7,020 nt of DNA from Deltaproteobacteria bacterium (GTDB lineage Bacteria; Desulfobacterota; Desulfobacteria; Desulfobacterales; C00003060). Below the pieces are notes generated by a model. The model ran no database searches and was not told the origin of the DNA. It worked only from the letters and a program-made list of their open reading frames with translations. Positions 5,070 to 7,020 of this stretch are shown piece after piece. Each line of letters opens with the position of its first letter. The stretch's first letter is position 1. Both the position numbers and the translations under genes were made by a program. The stretch is from the NCBI GenBank assembly GCA_003647435.1, contig QMMV01000106.1, positions 1 through 7,020 on the forward strand. The letters run 5' to 3'.

Positions 5070-6404
5070 ATGAAAAACAAGGAACATATTGACACCGCTA
5101 TTATGAGTCTCGGTCGTGCTAAGATCGACTCGCCCATGAAGGTACGGGCAGAAGGAAATACGGGCCTGCACTTTGTATCGGATAAGGATCGAGTGCTGGT
5201 AGATATTTGCGAAAATGATGTCATCAAGACTGTCAAAAATGGCGGCAGGCTGCTATCCTTTGAACGAGCAGGACCTCGGCGTAAGATTTTTTTTGATCCC
5301 AGTAAACTGCGTTGTGCCATCGTAAGTTGTGGGGGGTTGTGCCCGGGGATAAACGACATCATTCGTGCTGTTGTGCTTGCACTTTACTACAACTATGGTG
5401 TGCGGCAGGTTTATGGGATTCGCTACGGACTTGAAGGCTTCATCCCGTCGTATGGTCACGATATTGTGGACCTCACACCTAAATCTGTAGTCAACATCCA
5501 TGAGAGAGGCGGCACCATCCTCGGTTCTTCGAGGGGCCCGCAGGACATCGAAAGCATCGTGGACGCCCTGGAAAGGATGAACATAGGAATCTTGTTTACC
5601 ATTGGCGGCGACGGCACAATGGCGGCATCTGCGAAAATTGCAGACGAGGCCGAGAAAAGACGCTTGAAGATCGCCGTCATAGGTTTACCAAAAACCATTG
5701 ACAACGATATTTATTTGATAGACCGTTCTTTCGGCTTTGACACGGCTGTAGAAGTAGCCGTTAATGTCATTCTCTCGGCCCATAATGAAGCCATCAGTGC
5801 CCCAAACGGAATAGGGCTGGTGAAATTGATGGGCCGCCGGTCAGGCTTTATCGCTACGTCGGCTACACTGGCAATGCCGGATGTAAACTTTTGCCTCATT
5901 CCTGAGTCCGACTTTGACCTTGAAGGGCCGGGGGGATTTCTTGAAGTCCTGAAAAAGAGATTAATACGACGAAAACATGCTGTGATCGTCGTGGCTGAGG
6001 GAGCGGGACAGAAATTCTTTGATACCAAAACTCAGGAGCGTGATGCCTCTGGGAACATCCGTTTACACGATATCGGCATCTATCTGAAAAATACCATTAC
6101 TGCTTATTTCAAACAACAGAACATGCCAATCAACCTTAAATACATTGATCCCAGTTACACAATTCGAAGTGTGCCGGCCAATGCTAATGACCATATCCTG
6201 TGTGGCTTTTTGGCCCGGGGGGCAGTTCATGCCGGCATGGCTGGAAAGACAAAGATGCTTGTGGGCCTGTGCAATAACCGGGTTGTTCACATTCCCCTGG
6301 AGGCAACAATCGGAAAGAGAAAACAGGTCTATCTGTCCGGCACCAAGTGGATGAGTGTGCTGGAAACGACCGGCCAGCCAAGACTGAAGAGCAGTAGGGA
6401 GTAG
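5070..6404 (+). CDS. 6-phosphofructokinase, long plant/trypanosome-like type (probably ATP-dependent)
   Basis: A 444-aa enzyme of the PfkA superfamily, phosphorylating fructose-6-phosphate to fructose-1,6-bisphosphate in glycolysis. An N-terminal extension of about 80 residues precedes the catalytic fold, as in the long PFK clade. Motifs in order: CGGLCPGIND (87-96), GGDGT (179-183), PKTIDND (207-213) with catalytic Asp211, FGFDTAVE (221-228), MGRRSGF (254-260), and YIDPSYTIRS (358-367). The glycine at 182 in GGDG favours ATP as donor, while Lys208 in PKTIDND is typical of pyrophosphate enzymes. The ATP-using trypanosomal PFKs share this mixture, so ATP is the likelier donor. ATG 5070 has GAGGTG at 5059-5064, 5 nt upstream. 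The gene sits 31 bp after the DapA-like gene in one apparent operon. Its last codons (KSSRE) and stop lie inside a heptad repeat. Confidence 0.9.
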   Translation: MKNKEHIDTAIMSLGRAKIDSPMKVRAEGNTGLHFVSDKDRVLVDICENDVIKTVKNGGRLLSFERAGPRRKIFFDPSKLRCAIVSCGGLCPGINDIIRAVVLALYYNYGVRQVYGIRYGLEGFIPSYGHDIVDLTPKSVVNIHERGGTILGSSRGPQDIESIVDALERMNIGILFTIGGDGTMAASAKIADEAEKRRLKIAVIGLPKTIDNDIYLIDRSFGFDTAVEVAVNVILSAHNEAISAPNGIGLVKLMGRRSGFIATSATLAMPDVNFCLIPESDFDLEGPGGFLEVLKKRLIRRKHAVIVVAEGAGQKFFDTKTQERDASGNIRLHDIGIYLKNTITAYFKQQNMPINLKYIDPSYTIRSVPANANDHILCGFLARGAVHAGMAGKTKMLVGLCNNRVVHIPLEATIGKRKQVYLSGTKWMSVLETTGQPRLKSSRE

Positions 6405-6434
6405 GCAGTAGGCTGGGTGCTGGCTGCTGGATAG
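6393..6434. repeat. Six in-phase heptads covering the phosphofructokinase stop codon
   Basis: Three AGTAGG[G/C] units (6393-6413) run straight into three units readable as GCTGG[G/C/A]T (6412-6432), with the 7-bp phase kept throughout. GCTGGAT is the complement of the ATCCAGC unit in the array downstream, so this forms the inverted left flank of the same element. The PFK stop codon (6402-6404) falls in the second heptad. Confidence 0.75.
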
Positions 6435-6458
6435 CTTGACGTGATCAACTATCCAGCA
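6425..6458. repeat. Strong hairpin at the centre of the heptad element
   Basis: TGCTGGATAG-C-TTGA (6425-6439) pairs with TCAACTATCCAGCA (6445-6458): 14 bp with a single bulged C and a 5-nt loop (CGTGA). It lies 21 bp beyond the phosphofructokinase stop and could slow or end transcription, but there is no T-run, so a terminator is only possible. Confidence 0.65.
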
Positions 6459-6520
6459 TCCAGTATCCAGTATCCAGTATCCAGCATCCAGCATCCAGTA
6501 TCCAGCATCCAGCATCCAGT
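6451..6520. repeat. Ten perfect tandem copies of the heptamer ATCCAG[C/T]
   Basis: Exactly 70 bp hold ten uninterrupted 7-bp units whose last base varies in the order C T T T C C T C C T. On the minus strand the units spell a repetitive peptide (YWMLDAG-like), which is an artefact of the period and not a protein. The array is followed by ATCG and then GAGCGAAGCGA at 6525-6535. Uninterrupted identity suggests recent expansion by slippage, so copy number probably varies between strains. Confidence 0.95.
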
Positions 6521-6577
6521 ATCGGAGCGAAGCGACGGATCACAACTGTCATCGATCAACAATCAAGAGTTATAAGT

Positions 6578-6583
6578 AGGAGG
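6578..6583 (+). promoter_or_regulatory. Shine-Dalgarno AGGAGG of the broken second phosphofructokinase
   Basis: A full-consensus AGGAGG lies 6 nt before the ATG at 6590. It fixes the original start of a gene whose reading frame now ends after 11 codons. Confidence 0.8.
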
Positions 6584-6589
6584 GACGCA

Positions 6590-6884
6590 ATGAGAGGAAA
6601 GGTAAAAACAATCAGGCGGCGGTGACGTTCCTGGACTGAATCCATGTATAAAGACAATTGTTTGCCGGGCGGTTGACCAGGGGATACGTGTACTCGGCAT
6701 AAGAAGAGGCTGGGCCGGACTTGTGAAATATAACATTGAAGATGAGCGCACCCACAATGTCAATGTCATATTTATGGACAAGGCAATGGTCCGGACGATT
6801 GACCGCTCAGGTGGTACCATTTTGCACACGTCCCGTACCAATGCTGCCGCAGTGAAAAAGAAGGAGTTGCCGGCTTTTCTGGAG
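6590..6884 (+). pseudogene. Second phosphofructokinase (different subfamily), frameshifted and truncated
   Basis: ATG 6590 begins MRGKVKTI, then the frame hits TGA at 6623-6625. From 6615 another frame gives GGGDVPGLNPCIKTIV, then GIRVLGIRRGWAGL, and later RTIDRSGGTILHTSRTN and VKKKELPAFLE. This is the N-terminal nucleotide-binding region of a PfkA-superfamily kinase. Between KTI and GGGD the family normally has about four more residues (AVLT-like); a net loss of about 11 bp here would explain both the gap and the shift. No family-like sequence is visible after about 6884, and the expected GGD[G/D] and TIDND motifs are absent, although the new frame stays open to a TAA at 7017-7019. It differs clearly from the intact PFK upstream (GGGDVPGLN against CGGLCPGIND), so it is not a recent copy of it. 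The product should be non-functional. Confidence 0.8.
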
Positions 6885-7020
6885 ACGAAGCCGGCTGCAT
6901 CCACGGGCTTGCTCACTAAATCCCAGAAAACAGGGCCTCACGGCCTCAAACAGTTTGTGATTTGCCCACTGGTGTGGGCCGCCTGCTCCGTTAAATTTCC
7001 CGAAGGGAACCCTATTTAAC
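6885..7020. repeat. Palindrome-dense tail where the second phosphofructokinase stops resembling its family
   Basis: This stretch holds GGCCTCA twice (6934-6940, 6942-6948) and then three short perfect hairpins in a row: CAAAC-A-GTTTG (6947-6957), GCCCAC-TGGT-GTGGGC (6964-6979) and TTCCC-GAA-GGGAA (6997-7009). None of the plus-strand frames I read continues a phosphofructokinase. I take it as non-coding repeat-type DNA joined to the gene fragment; the window ends before its right edge can be seen. Confidence 0.45.

Noticed and set aside
6063..6515. 150-codon minus-strand open frame with a repetitive YWMLDAG-like N-terminus
   Set aside because: The N-terminal part is a read-through of the heptamer array, and the rest is antisense to the intact phosphofructokinase. 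A 7-bp repeat free of stop codons makes such frames automatically.
6451..6520. CRISPR-like array
   Set aside because: The units are 7 bp with no spacers, so this is a tandem repeat.

Overview
The window looks like chromosomal DNA from a Gram-negative bacterium of deltaproteobacterial (Desulfobacterota) type. This is inferred from the gene set: a Kdo-pathway arabinose-5-phosphate isomerase, a long plant/trypanosome-like phosphofructokinase, a YhaM-type HD nuclease, and short tandem repeat arrays invading intergenic DNA. No rRNA or other marker fixes the taxon. I see no phage, CRISPR or complete insertion sequence.

Left half, minus strand, read right to left. surE (1804-2571) is a nucleotide/polyphosphate phosphatase. 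After a gene-free, repeat-rich gap comes a vapBC toxin-antitoxin pair. The RHH antitoxin (1253-1492) is intact. The PIN toxin (860-1256) is split by a frameshift in a six-G run. Next is a short orphan open frame (681-859), and then the 5' 228 codons of a YhaM-type OB-fold/HD 3'-5' exoribonuclease that runs off the left edge (1-684).

Centre. A divergent intergenic region (2572-3114) carries a nearly perfect 24-bp-arm inverted repeat (2691-2763) and a plausible sigma-70 promoter (3023-3050) facing right.

Right half, plus strand, an apparent operon. It starts with kdsD (SIS plus two CBS domains, 3115-4089). This overlaps a DapA/NanA-superfamily protein (4079-5038) that lacks the Schiff-base lysine and the Thr-Thr motif. 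An apparently intact 444-aa phosphofructokinase (5070-6404) follows 31 bp later. After a 128-bp mosaic of 7-bp repeats comes the start of a second, different phosphofructokinase (from 6590). It has a good ribosome site but is frameshifted after eight codons and loses family resemblance near 6885, where a palindrome-dense stretch runs to the window edge.

How the genes may work together. KdsD makes arabinose-5-phosphate for Kdo/LPS synthesis, PFK phosphorylates fructose-6-phosphate, and the divergent aldolase-fold protein sits between them, so the operon looks like sugar-phosphate partitioning. SurE and the YhaM-like nuclease act on nucleotides and RNA and are not obviously linked to it.

The most unusual signal is a pair of composite repeat elements (about 1678-1752 and 6393-6535). 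Each has short tandem units in inverted orientation around a small turn, and each is followed by the same 11-mer, GAGCGAAGCGA, although the tandem units themselves are unrelated.
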